Origin: Acidobacteriota bacterium
Lineage (GTDB): Bacteria; Acidobacteriota; UBA6911; RPQK01; DATIPO01
Direction: 5' to 3'
DNA length: 33,329 nucleotides
Assembly (NCBI GenBank): GCA_035471785.1
Contig: DATIPQ010000142.1
Location: forward strand, 1-33,329
The notes below the pieces were generated by a model. That model saw nothing but the letters and a program-made list of their open reading frames with translations. It searched no databases and had not been told where the DNA came from. Below, one piece after another: positions 24,367 to 32,315 of the stretch. The translations under genes and the position numbers were made by a program. Position 1 is the first letter of the stretch; every line of letters starts with the position of its first letter.

Positions 24367-26241
24367 GTGGAGCATACCGTAAATTTCTATCCTCTCCTGG
24401 TGGTGACGCTGTTGGCTGTGGCTGTGCCGGTGGTCTTGCAGCGTTTTCGCGTCCCCATCATTGCGGGTGAAATCCTGGCTGGGATCGTTGTGGGGCCGAC
24501 GGTTTTCGACCTGCTGGGAGGCGACCCCAATCCCTGGCTCGAGTTTCTCAAGCTGTTCGGCTTCGTCTACCTGATGTTCCTCTCCGGACTGGAGATCGAC
24601 TTCGATTTGTTAATCGACCGGACCGAAGTGAAGCGGGCTCGGGGGGTGAAGCGGCTGGTCAATACTCCGCTCAAGGCGGGCTTGCTCTTCTTCGCCCTCA
24701 CTTTGGTGCTGTCGATGGGCGCTTCGCTGTGGCTGATCGTGGAAGGCTACGGCAGGGACCTGGTCATCATGAGCCTGATCTTCTCGACCACTTCGCTGGG
24801 GGTGGTGATGCCGGTGCTCAAGGAACGCGAGCTGACCTTCACCGACCTGGGGCAGTACATCCTGGTGGCTTCGGTTGTGGGCGATTTCGCCACCGTGTTT
24901 TTGGTCAGCGCCTATGTGACCGTCTACACCGCGGGGCTCAGCTTCGAGATCATGCTGATCCTGGTGCTCCTGGCGGCCACCTTTCTCATCTACCGGCTGG
25001 CTCACGTTTCCCGCCGTCACCTGCCGCTGGAGCGGCTGGTAGAAGAGCTCTCTCACGCCACCGCGCAACTGGACATCCGCGGGTCGCTGGCGCTGGCGGT
25101 GGTCTTTATCGCCTTGGCCCAGGGCCTGGGGGTGGAGGTGATTTTAGGGGCCTTCCTGGCCGGCGCCATCGTTTCGCTGCTGTCCGATGAGCAGGGTTCG
25201 GATCTGCGTCCCAAGCTGAACGCCCTGGGCTACGGCTTTTTCATTCCCATCTTTTTCATCATGGTGGGGGTGGACTTCGATATCCACGCGCTGATGGAGT
25301 CTCCCGAGGGGTTGGCCGCTGTTCCCATCTTCATTTTCATCGCCTTCGCGGTGAAAATGCTGGCGGCGCTGGTCTACCGTCTCCGCTTCACCTGGCGAGA
25401 GGTGATCGGCATCGGTTCGCTGACCTCGGCCCGCCTCAGCCTGATCATCGCGGTGGCTGCGGTGGGGGTTAATCTGGGCGCCCTGTCCGAGGCCATGAAC
25501 TCGGCCATCATCCTTCTGTCGCTGGTGACGGTGGTGGCGGCGCCGTCAGTCTTCAACCGGCTGATCCCCATGACCCGCCACAGCCGCAGGCACGTCATCA
25601 TCGCCGGCTCGCCGCCTCAGGCCCGCGTGCTGGCTCAGCGTTTGGCGGAACGTCACGAGCCGGTCATCGTGGTGACCGCCAACGCCACTTTCGTCGAGGA
25701 GGCCCTCAAGGCCGGCATCGACACCATCAAGGTCGAACCTGGAAAACACGCCAAGGGCTTGGCCAAGGCGCGTCCTCAGGAAGCTTCGGCGCTGGTCTGC
25801 ATGCTGGAGGACGAAAACGCCATCGAGGATTTGGCGCCCAAGGCCCGGCGCGAACTGGGCATCCCCACAGTGATCGCCTATGTGCAGGACCGCGACCGGG
25901 CCGAGCGTTTGCGCAAGGAGGGTGTCAAGATCGTTGATCCTACTTTTTCCCTCATCGTCATTTTGGAGGCCATGGTACGGCATCCCCAGGCGTTCTCGCT
26001 GCTGACCGACTTCGACACCGAGCGCGACGTGAGGGTGGTGCGCATGTCCAACGCGGCCCTGGAGGGGCGCCGGCTGGGCGAAGTGAGTCTGCCCGGCGAC
26101 GCCCTGGTCCTGGTGGTCGACCGCGACGCCGAATTGGTCATCCCAAGGGGCGGCACCCAACTCTACCGGGGCGACCTGCTGACCGTGGTAGGCTCGCCAG
26201 AGGCCGTCGAGCTGGCGGCCGAGAAACTGACGGCCCACTGA
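24367..26241 (+). CDS. CPA2-family cation:proton antiporter with TrkA-N and TrkA-C domains
   Basis: About 624 residues. About a dozen hydrophobic segments fill residues 1-390 (start HTVNFYPLLVVTLLAVAVPV; YLMFLSGLEIDFDLL; the ion-path Asp probably in ASVVGDFATVFL). A TrkA-N/RCK nucleotide-binding domain follows (HVIIAGSPPQARVLAQRLAE, ending LIVILEAMVRHP), then a TrkA-C domain (LEGRRLGEVSLPGDALVLVV). This is the KefB/RosB-like arrangement, exchanging K+ or Na+ for H+ at the inner membrane, gated by a nucleotide or nucleotide-like ligand. The Rossmann motif reads GSPPQA instead of the usual GxGxxG, so nucleotide binding may be altered. GTG 24367 is chosen because AAGGGA is 8 nt upstream; an in-frame TTG at 24337 has none. 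It precedes the DUF432 and MscS genes. Confidence 0.92.
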   Translation: MEHTVNFYPLLVVTLLAVAVPVVLQRFRVPIIAGEILAGIVVGPTVFDLLGGDPNPWLEFLKLFGFVYLMFLSGLEIDFDLLIDRTEVKRARGVKRLVNTPLKAGLLFFALTLVLSMGASLWLIVEGYGRDLVIMSLIFSTTSLGVVMPVLKERELTFTDLGQYILVASVVGDFATVFLVSAYVTVYTAGLSFEIMLILVLLAATFLIYRLAHVSRRHLPLERLVEELSHATAQLDIRGSLALAVVFIALAQGLGVEVILGAFLAGAIVSLLSDEQGSDLRPKLNALGYGFFIPIFFIMVGVDFDIHALMESPEGLAAVPIFIFIAFAVKMLAALVYRLRFTWREVIGIGSLTSARLSLIIAVAAVGVNLGALSEAMNSAIILLSLVTVVAAPSVFNRLIPMTRHSRRHVIIAGSPPQARVLAQRLAERHEPVIVVTANATFVEEALKAGIDTIKVEPGKHAKGLAKARPQEASALVCMLEDENAIEDLAPKARRELGIPTVIAYVQDRDRAERLRKEGVKIVDPTFSLIVILEAMVRHPQAFSLLTDFDTERDVRVVRMSNAALEGRRLGEVSLPGDALVLVVDRDAELVIPRGGTQLYRGDLLTVVGSPEAVELAAEKLTAH

Positions 26242-26330
26242 AGGGTTGTCGGACCGGCTTGAACTCGCCGGGGGAGTCCTTTAGCCTCAGGAGATGTCCT
26301 GGGCACAGGCGGCCTCCTCTCCGGCTGCCG

Positions 26331-26336
26331 TATAAT
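26331..26336 (+). promoter_or_regulatory. Perfect -10 box upstream of DUF432 gene
   Basis: TATAAT matches the sigma70 -10 consensus exactly and lies 22 bp before the ATG at 26359. No good -35 is seen 16-18 nt upstream. It suggests the DUF432-MscS pair can be transcribed separately from the antiporter. Confidence 0.45.
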
Positions 26337-26358
26337 CACGTCTTTGGAAGAGGAATCC

Positions 26359-27153
26359 ATGAACAGTGAGTTCCAGTTCGAATGGGGGGAGCAGGACTTC
26401 CCCGGTGAAACGACCTCGTTGCGCAAGTTCGGCCCCTTGAGAGTTTGGCATAGGGCCTCCAAGGGAGATCTCTGGCTGGCCTGGATGGAGGTCGGAGAGC
26501 AAGGGCCCGAGCCTGAAACTCCCCACCACTTCGATGACAAGTGGGTCCGCTATGCTTTCAGGGGCAATCCCCGCAAGATCCGCTTCTTGCCGGTCTTTCC
26601 CGACCGTCCGGTTGTGATGCAGCCCGAGGCCCCTTTCTTTTTGACGCCCAAGAGCGAGGCCCGCGTTTATGTCAACATTCCGCTCTGGGTGCGGGTCGAG
26701 TTGGCCGACAATCAGACCACGCTGCTTCGCGAGATTCCATCGCTTGTCCTGTCCAATACCTGGCAAGGATCGTTCTTCGAGGGCGACTTGGCCTACTGGC
26801 TCTCCACCCGGGCCCGCCGCGAGGTCGAGCCGCCTATGCAGTTGCCTCACACCGCCGTCTGTCCCATCCAAATCCACAACCGCTCGGAAGAGGAACTGAA
26901 GGTGGAGAAGATCTGCCTGCGAGTCGGTTGGCTGAGCATCTTCGAGAAGGAAGGGGTCTTCTTCGGCGATGCCTGCCATGTCGAGTACAGGGGAACCGAC
27001 GACACCAGCCAGGTTGAAGCCAAGGGGCGGGCGCCTCGGGAGGCGTCGGGAGCCAAGCTGATCACGCGTCGGCGTACTCCGGCCCGCAGAGGGCTGGCCT
27101 CGACCTTCTCTCAACTGAAATCGCTGCCCGGACTGGGCATCTTCACAAGCTAA
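26359..27153 (+). CDS. DUF432 domain-containing protein
   Basis: About 264 residues. The sequence resembles DUF432: FGPLRVWHRASKGDLWLAWM, HHFDDKWVRYAF, FLPVFPDRPVVMQPEAPFFL, YVNIPLWVRV, LSNTWQGSFFEGDLAYWLST, then VCPIQIHNRSEEELKVEKIC. It is predicted soluble, beta-rich, without a signal peptide. No reaction is known for this family; members occur next to mechanosensitive channel genes, as here, so a role in osmotic or membrane-stress response is inferred. ATG 26359 has GGAAGAGGA just upstream; an in-frame TTG at 26344 lies inside that site and is rejected. It is 27 nt from the MscS start. Confidence 0.85.
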   Translation: MNSEFQFEWGEQDFPGETTSLRKFGPLRVWHRASKGDLWLAWMEVGEQGPEPETPHHFDDKWVRYAFRGNPRKIRFLPVFPDRPVVMQPEAPFFLTPKSEARVYVNIPLWVRVELADNQTTLLREIPSLVLSNTWQGSFFEGDLAYWLSTRARREVEPPMQLPHTAVCPIQIHNRSEEELKVEKICLRVGWLSIFEKEGVFFGDACHVEYRGTDDTSQVEAKGRAPREASGAKLITRRRTPARRGLASTFSQLKSLPGLGIFTS

Positions 27154-27180
27154 GCGGTATTGCATCAAGGAGCCACAACC

Positions 27181-28059
27181 ATGCAGTTAGCGGCAATGCA
27201 AATCCTGGGCTATGACCTGAGCGGCGTCTTGACGCCCGAGCGGATCGCAGACGCGGTGCGCGTGCTGCTCACCATTCTGATCGGAGTGCCCTTGGTGTTC
27301 GGATTCTCGCGCTGGATCAAGCGCATGATCTCCAAGCACATCGGAGTCCAGCAGGCCATGCTGGCCGGCAAGGGAACTTCCATCCTGGGGCTGGCCGCGA
27401 TTCTGGTAATGGTGCTGCAGATCCTGGAATTTCCGCTCTCAACTTTGCTGGGGGCTGCCGGAATCTTCTCCCTGGCGATCGCATTCGCTTCTCAGACCAG
27501 CGTTTCCAACATTATCAGCGGGATCTTTCTGGCCACCGAAAAGACCTTTAAGCCGGGCGATCTTCTTACGGTCAGCGGCTTCACCGGGGAGGTGATCTCA
27601 GTCGACACCCTGTCGGTCAAGCTGCGCACTTTCGATAACCGTCTGGTGCGAATTCCCAACGAGAACATGATCAAGACCGAGATGCAGAATTTCACCGCCT
27701 TCCCCCTCAGGCGCATCGATCTCAATGTGTCGGTCGCCTACAAGGAAGACCTCAAGCGGGTGCGGCAGATTCTGCTGGACATCGCCACCGAGCATCCGCT
27801 GGTGCTGCAAGAGCCCAAGTCGCTGGTGATTCTGGCCGGCTTCGGGGCCTCTTCGATCGACATTCTCTTTGCCATCTGGGGTGTCAAGACCGACTTCCTC
27901 ACCATCAAGAACGAAGTCACCGAGACCATCAAGCGGCGGTTCGACGAGGAAGGCATCGAGATCCCCTTCCCCCACCTGTCGCTCTACAAGGGCGAGGCCA
28001 GCGAACCCTTTACGGTCAGGGTCATTCAGGACGAGCCGGAGTCCGCTACCGGGGTCTAG
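27181..28059 (+). CDS. MscS family small-conductance mechanosensitive channel
   Basis: About 292 residues. Three transmembrane segments: VLLTILIGVPLVFGFSRWI (~residues 20-40), SILGLAAILVMVLQILEF, and the pore helix GAAGIFSLAIAFASQTSVSN with Gly/Ala packing. The cytoplasmic beta domain follows (TFKPGDLLTVSGFTGEVISV, LSVKLRTFDNRLVRIPN) and the alpha/beta portion ends in IEIPFPHLSLY. It should open under membrane tension and release solutes on osmotic downshock. ATG 27181 has AAGGAG 8 nt upstream; the frame extends 7 codons further but that site fits best. It follows the DUF432 gene by 27 nt, so it is co-transcribed. Downstream are the tandem repeats. Confidence 0.95.
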   Translation: MQLAAMQILGYDLSGVLTPERIADAVRVLLTILIGVPLVFGFSRWIKRMISKHIGVQQAMLAGKGTSILGLAAILVMVLQILEFPLSTLLGAAGIFSLAIAFASQTSVSNIISGIFLATEKTFKPGDLLTVSGFTGEVISVDTLSVKLRTFDNRLVRIPNENMIKTEMQNFTAFPLRRIDLNVSVAYKEDLKRVRQILLDIATEHPLVLQEPKSLVILAGFGASSIDILFAIWGVKTDFLTIKNEVTETIKRRFDEEGIEIPFPHLSLYKGEASEPFTVRVIQDEPESATGV

Positions 28060-28070
28060 CGGCTTTGCGG

Positions 28071-28820
28071 GAGGAGTCTGGAAAGGGCGCCTTCCAGAGA
28101 GCAACCTGCTTCAGGGGACCAGGGGGGGGCACGGCTGGTGCCGACTCTACAAGGTAGGGAGTCTGGGGGGCCACCAGGGAGCAACCTGCCTCCGAGGGCC
28201 CCGGGGGGAAACAGGCCTGGTGGGAGGAGTCTGGGGGAGGACGCCCGCCTTCCAGGGAGCAACCTGCCTCAAAAGGACCGAGGGGAAACAGGCCTGGTTG
28301 GAGGCGCATCCCTGCGGCGATGGGCAGGATGAAGCGGTACGGCTCGCCGTTTGTCTTTGCCTGGACGTTCATAGAAGAGTCAGCACAGCGGTCGCTCGAC
28401 CCTCCGGTGGGGATCGCCGCAAGGATGCGCCTCCCACCCGGCGACGATCCTTTCCACACACCAACCCCACCGCCGGCTGGCGATCTTGCAGGAGGAGTCC
28501 GGGGGAGGACGCCCGCCTTCCAGGGAGCAACCTGCCTCAAAGGACCGAGGGGAAACAGGCCTGGTGGGAGGCGCATCCCTGCGGCGATGGGCAGGAGGGT
28601 GCGGTACGGCTCGCCGTTTGTCTTTGCCTGGACGGCTCATAGAAGAGTCAGCACAGTGGTCGCTCGACCCTCCGGTGGGGATCGCCGCAAGGATGCGCCT
28701 CCCACCCGCCGACGATCCTCTCCACACACCAACCCCACCGCCGGCTGGCGATCTTGCAGGAGGAGTCTGGGGGAGGGCCGCCCATCCGCCGACGATCCTT
28801 TGTACGCAGCACACCCACCA
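28071..28820. repeat. Tandem 268-bp repeat array (element B) with internal inverted repeats
   Basis: This fills the ~760-bp gap between the convergent MscS and metallophosphoesterase genes. Two adjacent full units, 28224-28491 and 28492-28759, have exactly the same length of 268 bp and are nearly identical by eye. Partial units flank them (about 28071-28120 and 28158-28223 before, and 28760 to about 28800 after). Within the second unit GGTGGGAGGCGCATCC (28563-28578, extending to 28588) is the inverse of 28681-28706 with one mismatch, about 92 bp apart; the first unit has the same pair at 28297-28322 and 28413-28438. Each unit could therefore form a large stem-loop. Frames crossing it are open by chance and show no protein family. 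Confidence 0.9.
28135..28165. repeat. 31-bp inverted repeat, right copy
   Basis: This is the inverted partner of 24277-24307 (30 of 31 bases identical). It lies 75 bp downstream of the MscS stop, embedded in the element B array. With the left copy it brackets the antiporter, DUF432 and MscS genes. Confidence 0.8.
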
Positions 28821-30080
28821 CTAGCGGCTTTCGCTGTCGGGGACGGTGTCGGGGCGGCGCAGTCCGGGGAGGCGGGAGAGGTCGCCCGAGAGCTGTCCGC
28901 TGTCACGCACTTGACCGTAGATGTCCTTGGTCTGGAAAAAGATGCCCTGCGGACGCACCTCCACGACCACGTAGCCGTGAAACCGTCCGTCGGGAAACTC
29001 GGGATTAGGGAAGGCGTGCTGGAGCTGCGAACGCCATCCGGGGACGGCGTCACGGGCCCGCTGCTGGTAAGCTAGAAAGACCTCCTCATCCTCGAACAAC
29101 TCGCGAATGTCCTGGGGATCGGAGAGCGGCTTGCCTCGCAGGCGCACGCCTCCGTTGCCCACCACGAACCAGTTGAGGACATGGACGTAGCTGTCGCCGT
29201 TGCGGATGACCTCGCGCCAGCGCTCGTAATAGTGAACGTGGCCGGTGAAGACGGAGGTCACCTTGCTGCTGCGCAGCAGGTCGGTCAAGTAGAGCCGATG
29301 CTCGCCCGCCGTGAGTCCGGGGATGGTCTGGTTGATCATCATCTCGCGGTGTCCCGGATGGCCGCCGAACAGACCGAACTTGGGCTTGTTCTCGTCGCTG
29401 GAGAAGGGGGAATGGTGCATGAAGATGAACCTGGCCCGGATAGCCGGGTCGTTCTTGGCCCGGTCCAACTCGTCCAGCAGCCATTCCAGTTGCTCTTCCC
29501 GCAGCCCCCGATAGGGTTCGAGTTGATGAGTGGCGGCGTATTTGCCTTCATCGATGAAGAGGTTTGAATCGAGGCAAATGAAGAGGACTCCGGCGTATTC
29601 GAAGCTGTACCACAGCTTCTGTTCCTGCAAGTCGCCCATGTGAGCGTTTTGGGGCAGCTCGCTCAGCCGTCCAAGCACGGTGCGGAAGAAGCCGGTGAAT
29701 CCCGCCCTGCTGGCGGGGCTGCCCCATTCGACATCGTGGTTGCCCGGCGAAGGAAAGAAAGGCGTATGCTCGACCAGGGGTGCGGCAACGCTCAGGAAAT
29801 CCTTCACATAGCCCTCTCCATCGTCCTTGGAGATGTCGCCGGGATGAATGATGAAGGCCACGTCTTCCTCTTTCATCATCTGCTCCACCAGGCGGTTGTG
29901 GCCCTCGCGGTGGTTGTGCTGAATGTCTCCGTAGACGAGAAAGCGGAAGGATTGGCCGGCTGATGGCAGAGGCAGTCCGGGAAAAGGCAGTGCGGGCCCG
30001 CCCGGCCCATCCGAGGAGGCTGGAGGAAGCAGCCAGAGCGAGAGCAGGAGAAGGCTGGGCGCATGCAACATCGGCTTCAT
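28821..30080 (-). CDS. Secreted calcineurin-like metallophosphoesterase
   Basis: A 419-residue protein with a short N-terminal signal peptide (MLHAPSLLLLSLWLLPPASS). The dinuclear metal site motifs appear in order: FLVYGDIQHNH (GDxH-type block with Asp), HPGDISKDDG (GDxx), PSPGNHDVEWG (GNHD), FIFMHHSPF (His) and FTGHVHYYER (GHxH). It matches the metallophosphoesterase/purple acid phosphatase-like superfamily and should hydrolyse phosphate mono- or diesters outside the cytoplasm. The substrate is unknown. ATG 30080 has no ribosome-binding site; ATG 30071 three codons in is an alternative. It is convergent with the MscS gene and divergent from the oxidoreductase operon, across 95 bp. Confidence 0.9.
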   Translation of the reverse strand: MKPMLHAPSLLLLSLWLLPPASSDGPGGPALPFPGLPLPSAGQSFRFLVYGDIQHNHREGHNRLVEQMMKEEDVAFIIHPGDISKDDGEGYVKDFLSVAAPLVEHTPFFPSPGNHDVEWGSPASRAGFTGFFRTVLGRLSELPQNAHMGDLQEQKLWYSFEYAGVLFICLDSNLFIDEGKYAATHQLEPYRGLREEQLEWLLDELDRAKNDPAIRARFIFMHHSPFSSDENKPKFGLFGGHPGHREMMINQTIPGLTAGEHRLYLTDLLRSSKVTSVFTGHVHYYERWREVIRNGDSYVHVLNWFVVGNGGVRLRGKPLSDPQDIRELFEDEEVFLAYQQRARDAVPGWRSQLQHAFPNPEFPDGRFHGYVVVEVRPQGIFFQTKDIYGQVRDSGQLSGDLSRLPGLRRPDTVPDSESR

Positions 30081-30175
30081 TATAAGGCACTGGCGCCGGT
30101 CGCTTCTTGTACCGCATCGATGGAATACCCAGGGGGCGGGTCGGCATTTCTCTAAGTGGGGGCGGAAAGGACAAA

Positions 30176-31594
30176 GTGAAGTACGACTACCACTTGATGG
30201 TTATCGGAGCCGGATCAGGCGGGCTTCCGCTCATCCGGGGAGCTCATGAGCTGGGACTCAAGGCGGCCCTGATTGAAAAGGAAAAGATCGGCGGCGACTG
30301 CCTCAATTTCGGATGCGTCCCCTCCAAGACCTTCCTGAAAAGCGCCAAGATCGCCCAACGCATCCGCAGCGCCGACAAGTACGGATTCGAGCCGCGCCAG
30401 GTAACGGCCGACCTGGGACAGGTGCTGGAACGTCTGCGCCGCGTGCAAGGCAAGATCGAAGAGCACGAGAGCAAGGAGTATTTCGAGGAGCTGGGAGTGG
30501 ACGTCCACATCGGTTCTCCCTCCTTCCTCGACCGCCACACCATCCTGCTGCAGGGCCGCAAGCTGACCTCCAAGAAGTTCGTCATCGCCACCGGCTCCCA
30601 TGCCGCTGTGCCTCCCATTCCAGGACTCGACAAGACTCCGGTGCTGACCAACGTCGAGCTCTTCGACGGAACCCTCAGCGAGCTCCCCGAGTCGCTCATC
30701 GTACTGGGCGGGGGACCCATCGGAACCGAGATGGCCCAGGCCTTTTGCCGCTTCGGCAGCCGGGTCACGCTGGTGGAGATGGCCGATCACATCCTGGAAA
30801 AGGACGACGCCGATGCGGCGCTGGCCCTGCAGGAAGTCATGCGTCAGGAAGGCGTCGAGATCCTGACCCGTCACAAGGCGGTGGAGGTGGGCCGGGAAGA
30901 GGGCGGACGGTTCGTGGTGACCGAAGACCGCGACGGGGCCAGGCGCAAGCTGCAAGCCCAGACCATCCTGGCGGCGCTGGGACGGCGGCCCAACGTGGAG
31001 GGGCTCGATCTTGAAAAGGCCGGAGTCCGATACGGGAAGGACGGAATCGAGGTCAATTCGCGCCTCAGGACCTCGGCCTCCAACATCTGGGCGGTGGGCG
31101 ACGTGGCCGGACCTTATTACTTCAGCCATACCGCGGCCCATCAGGCCGGAACGGCCTTCGCCAACATCTTCTTCCGCTTCCCCGCCTCCCAGGACCTCAC
31201 GGTGGTTCCCTGGGTCACCTTCACCGACCCCGAGCTGGCCCGCGCCGGTCTGACCGAGAAGGAGGCCGAGGAGAAAGGAATCGATTTCGACGTGGCCCGC
31301 TTCGGCTTCGACCAACTCGACCGTGCCCTAACCGAGTCTGAGACCGCCGGCTTCGCCAAGATCCTCATCTCCAAGGGCAAGATCATCGGCGTTCACGTTT
31401 TGGGCAATCACGCCGGAGAGGTGCTGCATACGCTTTACTTGGCCATGAAGCAGAAGATTTCGGCACGCAAGGTGGCCCAGACGATTTACGTCTACCCCAC
31501 CCACTCCGAGATCATCAACCGCACACTGGGCGAGCACTTCAAGAAAAAAATCTATTCCGTATGGATGAAGAGGCTGGTCAGGTGGATCTACTAA
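30176..31594 (+). CDS. Class I pyridine nucleotide-disulfide oxidoreductase, mercuric-reductase-like
   Basis: About 472 residues. The FAD-binding motif VIGAGSGGLPLI lies near the N-terminus, followed by the redox-active pair in GGDCLNFGCVPSKT. The NAD(P)H Rossmann motif is VLGGGPIGTEMAQAF, the second FAD motif is IWAVGDVAG, and the dimerisation domain closes the protein. The C-terminal HPTxxE dyad is changed: TIYVYPTHSE has Tyr440 where the catalytic His normally is, while Glu445 is kept. This excludes a standard dihydrolipoyl dehydrogenase; there is no Cys pair at the C-terminus as in true MerA either. GTG 30176 is chosen because GAAAGGA lies 4-5 nt upstream and the FAD motif follows at once. 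The next gene, TVP38-like, starts 14 nt downstream, so they form an operon. Confidence 0.9.
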   Translation: MKYDYHLMVIGAGSGGLPLIRGAHELGLKAALIEKEKIGGDCLNFGCVPSKTFLKSAKIAQRIRSADKYGFEPRQVTADLGQVLERLRRVQGKIEEHESKEYFEELGVDVHIGSPSFLDRHTILLQGRKLTSKKFVIATGSHAAVPPIPGLDKTPVLTNVELFDGTLSELPESLIVLGGGPIGTEMAQAFCRFGSRVTLVEMADHILEKDDADAALALQEVMRQEGVEILTRHKAVEVGREEGGRFVVTEDRDGARRKLQAQTILAALGRRPNVEGLDLEKAGVRYGKDGIEVNSRLRTSASNIWAVGDVAGPYYFSHTAAHQAGTAFANIFFRFPASQDLTVVPWVTFTDPELARAGLTEKEAEEKGIDFDVARFGFDQLDRALTESETAGFAKILISKGKIIGVHVLGNHAGEVLHTLYLAMKQKISARKVAQTIYVYPTHSEIINRTLGEHFKKKIYSVWMKRLVRWIY

Positions 31595-31607
31595 AAGGCG
31601 GCGAGCG

Positions 31608-32315
31608 ATGAGCAAGTCAGGCTTGGCGCGTTTGGCCCTTCTTTCGATCTTGGCGGGCCTGGTGGTCTACCTGCTCTTCTTTTCGGGCATCGACCGCTCT
31701 CAGTTCACGGTGGAAAGCCTGCGCCGCTGGGTCAGGGGCTACGGCGCGCTGGGGCCGGTGATCCTGGTGGGGCTCTACAGCATCCGTCCCATTTTTCCCG
31801 TCATCTCGCCGCTTCCGGTGGCCATCGTCATCGGGGCCATTTACGGCACCTTGGCGGGAACCGTCATGGTGGGAATAGGCGCTACCCTGGCGGGGCTCTT
31901 CGGCTTCTATCTGGCCCGTTTTCTGGGAGGTGATTTCGTCAGCCGAAAGGCCTCCCAAGGCGGACGCTTGAGCAAGCTGAAGAAAAAGTTCGAGGAGGGC
32001 GGATGGGCCTCCGTCATGGTCGCGCGCTTCGCTAATCTGCCCTGGGACCTGGTCAGCTTCGCCAGCGGACTGAGCGAGATCAAGGTGCGCGATTTCTTTA
32101 TCGGCACCGCCATCCCGGCTGTGCCTCTGGGATTCATCGCCGTCTATTTCGGCAGCGTTTTCTCGCAGGTGAACCGGCTTTCCGACCTCCTGGCCCCCGG
32201 CCCCCTCTCGGCGCTGGCCGTCTTCGCGGGAGGAATCATCATCCCCATCTGGATCAAGAAGCGGCTTGACCCAGCCGGTGCCCAATCCCAAGATGAGAAG
32301 CAAGAGGCTACTTGA
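31608..32315 (+). CDS. TVP38/TMEM64 (DedA-like VTT) family membrane protein
   Basis: A 235-residue protein with about five hydrophobic segments: LALLSILAGLVVYLLFFSGI, GPVILVGLYSIRPIFPVISP, AIVIGAIYGTLAGTVMVGIG, DFFIGTAIPAVPLGFIAVYF, and LSALAVFAGGIIIPIW. The VTT core region PLPVAIVIGAIYGTLAG and the later ARFANLPWDLVSFASGLSEI match the family, which includes SNARE-associated and DedA-type lipid scramblases or flippases. It is at the inner membrane. It starts 14 nt after the oxidoreductase stop and its stop overlaps the glycosyltransferase start by 4 nt, so the three genes are tightly coupled. TVP38-like proteins are often encoded next to mercuric-reductase-like flavoproteins, which fits a shared but unproven role. 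Confidence 0.92.
   Translation: MSKSGLARLALLSILAGLVVYLLFFSGIDRSQFTVESLRRWVRGYGALGPVILVGLYSIRPIFPVISPLPVAIVIGAIYGTLAGTVMVGIGATLAGLFGFYLARFLGGDFVSRKASQGGRLSKLKKKFEEGGWASVMVARFANLPWDLVSFASGLSEIKVRDFFIGTAIPAVPLGFIAVYFGSVFSQVNRLSDLLAPGPLSALAVFAGGIIIPIWIKKRLDPAGAQSQDEKQEAT

Noticed and set aside
28071-28820. CRISPR array
   Set aside because: Units are 268 bp head-to-tail without short repeats separated by unique spacers, and no cas gene is near.
28320-29075. Open frames of 100-250 codons across the 268-bp repeats, on both strands
   Set aside because: They arise from the repeat itself (lengths that keep frames open in GC-rich DNA), have no ribosome-binding site or family resemblance, and one runs into the phosphoesterase gene antisense.
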